From SZUA-320 sp963707875 (GTDB lineage Bacteria > Gemmatimonadota > Gemmatimonadetes > Gemmatimonadales > GWC2-71-9): a DNA stretch of 64,000 nucleotides. Below are positions 63,591 to 64,000 of the stretch, in pieces. The stretch covers positions 124,001-188,000 of the forward strand of contig CAVPRU010000001.1 in assembly GCA_963707875.1 (NCBI GenBank). Reading direction: 5' to 3'. The notes under the pieces were generated by a model. The model worked only from the letters and a program-made list of their open reading frames with translations, was not told the origin of the DNA and did not search any database. Made by a program: the position numbers and the translations under genes. How positions within the stretch are numbered: position 1 is the first letter of the stretch; each line of letters begins with the position of its first letter.

Positions 63591-64000
63591 TCGGATCCAC
63601 CCGGAAGAGAACCTGGCCGTATTCGACCGGTTGCGCATCATCGACACAGATCTCCCGTACCACCCCGCTCAACTCGGCCTCGATCTCGTTCATGATCTTC
63701 ATGGCCTCCACGATGCAGACCGTCTGCCCCGGCGTGATCCGCTGGCCGACCCGGACATAGGCCTCAGCGCCGGGTTCGGGACAGGAATAGTAGGTCCCCA
63801 CCATCGGCGACTTGATCTCCTTCAGGGGTGATACGGGGCTGACCGGGGCGGCGCTCTCCCCGACCGGCACCGCCAGCGGGGTTGATGGCATGATGGCCTG
63901 TGCCATCATCGGCGTGACCCCGAGGCCATGGGCGGTGCGGGTGATCACCACCCCGGTCCCGAACATGCCCTTGACCTCGATCGACCCAACCTCGGGTGAG
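63583..64000 (-). CDS. accB: Biotin carboxyl carrier protein AccB, N-terminus cut by window edge
   Basis: Carries biotin between the carboxylase and transferase of acetyl-CoA carboxylase. The frame is open to position 64000, so the start lies outside. The visible N-terminal end (SPEVGSIEVKGM) matches the usual AccB start region. A Pro/Ala/Val-rich linker follows, then the biotinyl domain with KSPMVGTYYSCPEPGAEAYV and the biotinylation site EAMKIMNEIEAE. The usual neighbour accC follows after pilT. Confidence 0.95.
   Translation of the reverse strand, partial: SPEVGSIEVKGMFGTGVVITRTAHGLGVTPMMAQAIMPSTPLAVPVGESAAPVSPVSPLKEIKSPMVGTYYSCPEPGAEAYVRVGQRITPGQTVCIVEAMKIMNEIEAELSGVVREICVDDAQPVEYGQVLFRVDPNG

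Noticed and set aside
1..64000. Mobile elements, prophage or CRISPR
   Set aside because: No transposase, integrase, phage structural gene, terminal inverted repeats or regularly spaced repeats were found. The only short tandem repeat of note is inside the precursor gene.

Overview
The window is GC-rich and densely coded, and every feature fits a Gram-negative bacterium of the Gemmatimonadota. Pointers are a DUF5916/CBM9-type outer-membrane protein, a Ser/Thr kinase fused to TolB-like and TPR regions, lipoproteins with CGDTTGP-type lipoboxes, heptose (LPS) genes, and long runs of genes joined by ATGA or GTGA overlaps. The phylum is inferred from gene content, not from a marker-gene comparison. 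No transposase, integrase, phage gene or CRISPR array was seen.

Layout. (1) 1-13091, minus strand: a housekeeping run of asparaginase II, CMD protein, obg, dprA, hemW, hrcA, dnaJ, prmA, rsmE, HIT protein, mutS2 and dnaG (cut by the left edge). mutS2 carries an in-frame stop before its Smr domain. (2) 13206-15782, plus strand: heptose kinase hldA and an FAD amine-oxidase-like enzyme. (3) 15793-27153, minus strand: an apparent azole-peptide (TOMM/LAP) cluster. In transcription order it has an M14 peptidase, an S53 sedolisin, a kinase-TPR membrane protein, a fused C-YcaO cyclodehydratase, an NHLP-type precursor peptide and a SagB-type dehydrogenase. The precursor ends in two copies of PDLCCT. 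(4) 27242-36141: asnS, an AT-rich divergent spacer, two lipoprotein genes, tRNA-Val(CAC), a secreted hypothetical, tRNA-Ile2(CAU) and a frameshifted glycosyltransferase. (5) 36155-39447, minus: an HD-GYP protein and a HEAT-like protein that appear to share an N-terminal domain. (6) 39601-52444, minus: yraN, recA, recX, alaS, a 100-residue protein, a CpsB-like phosphatase, gmhA, an SDR, a CCA-adding enzyme, a ZIP transporter, rarA, hflX and a Gfo/Idh oxidoreductase. (7) 52582-55541, plus: an aminotransferase and a gamma-glutamyltransferase-like lipoprotein. (8) 55563-64000, minus: a lipoprotein, the DUF5916 protein, ftsK, accC, pilT and accB (cut by the right edge).

The TOMM cluster is the most promising undescribed system. 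The RRE-bearing C-YcaO fusion would bind the NHLP leader and cyclise Cys/Thr in the CCT motifs. SagB would oxidise azolines to azoles. The sedolisin could remove the leader. The kinase is coupled by gene overlap to both the sedolisin and the cyclodehydratase genes. No dedicated exporter was found.
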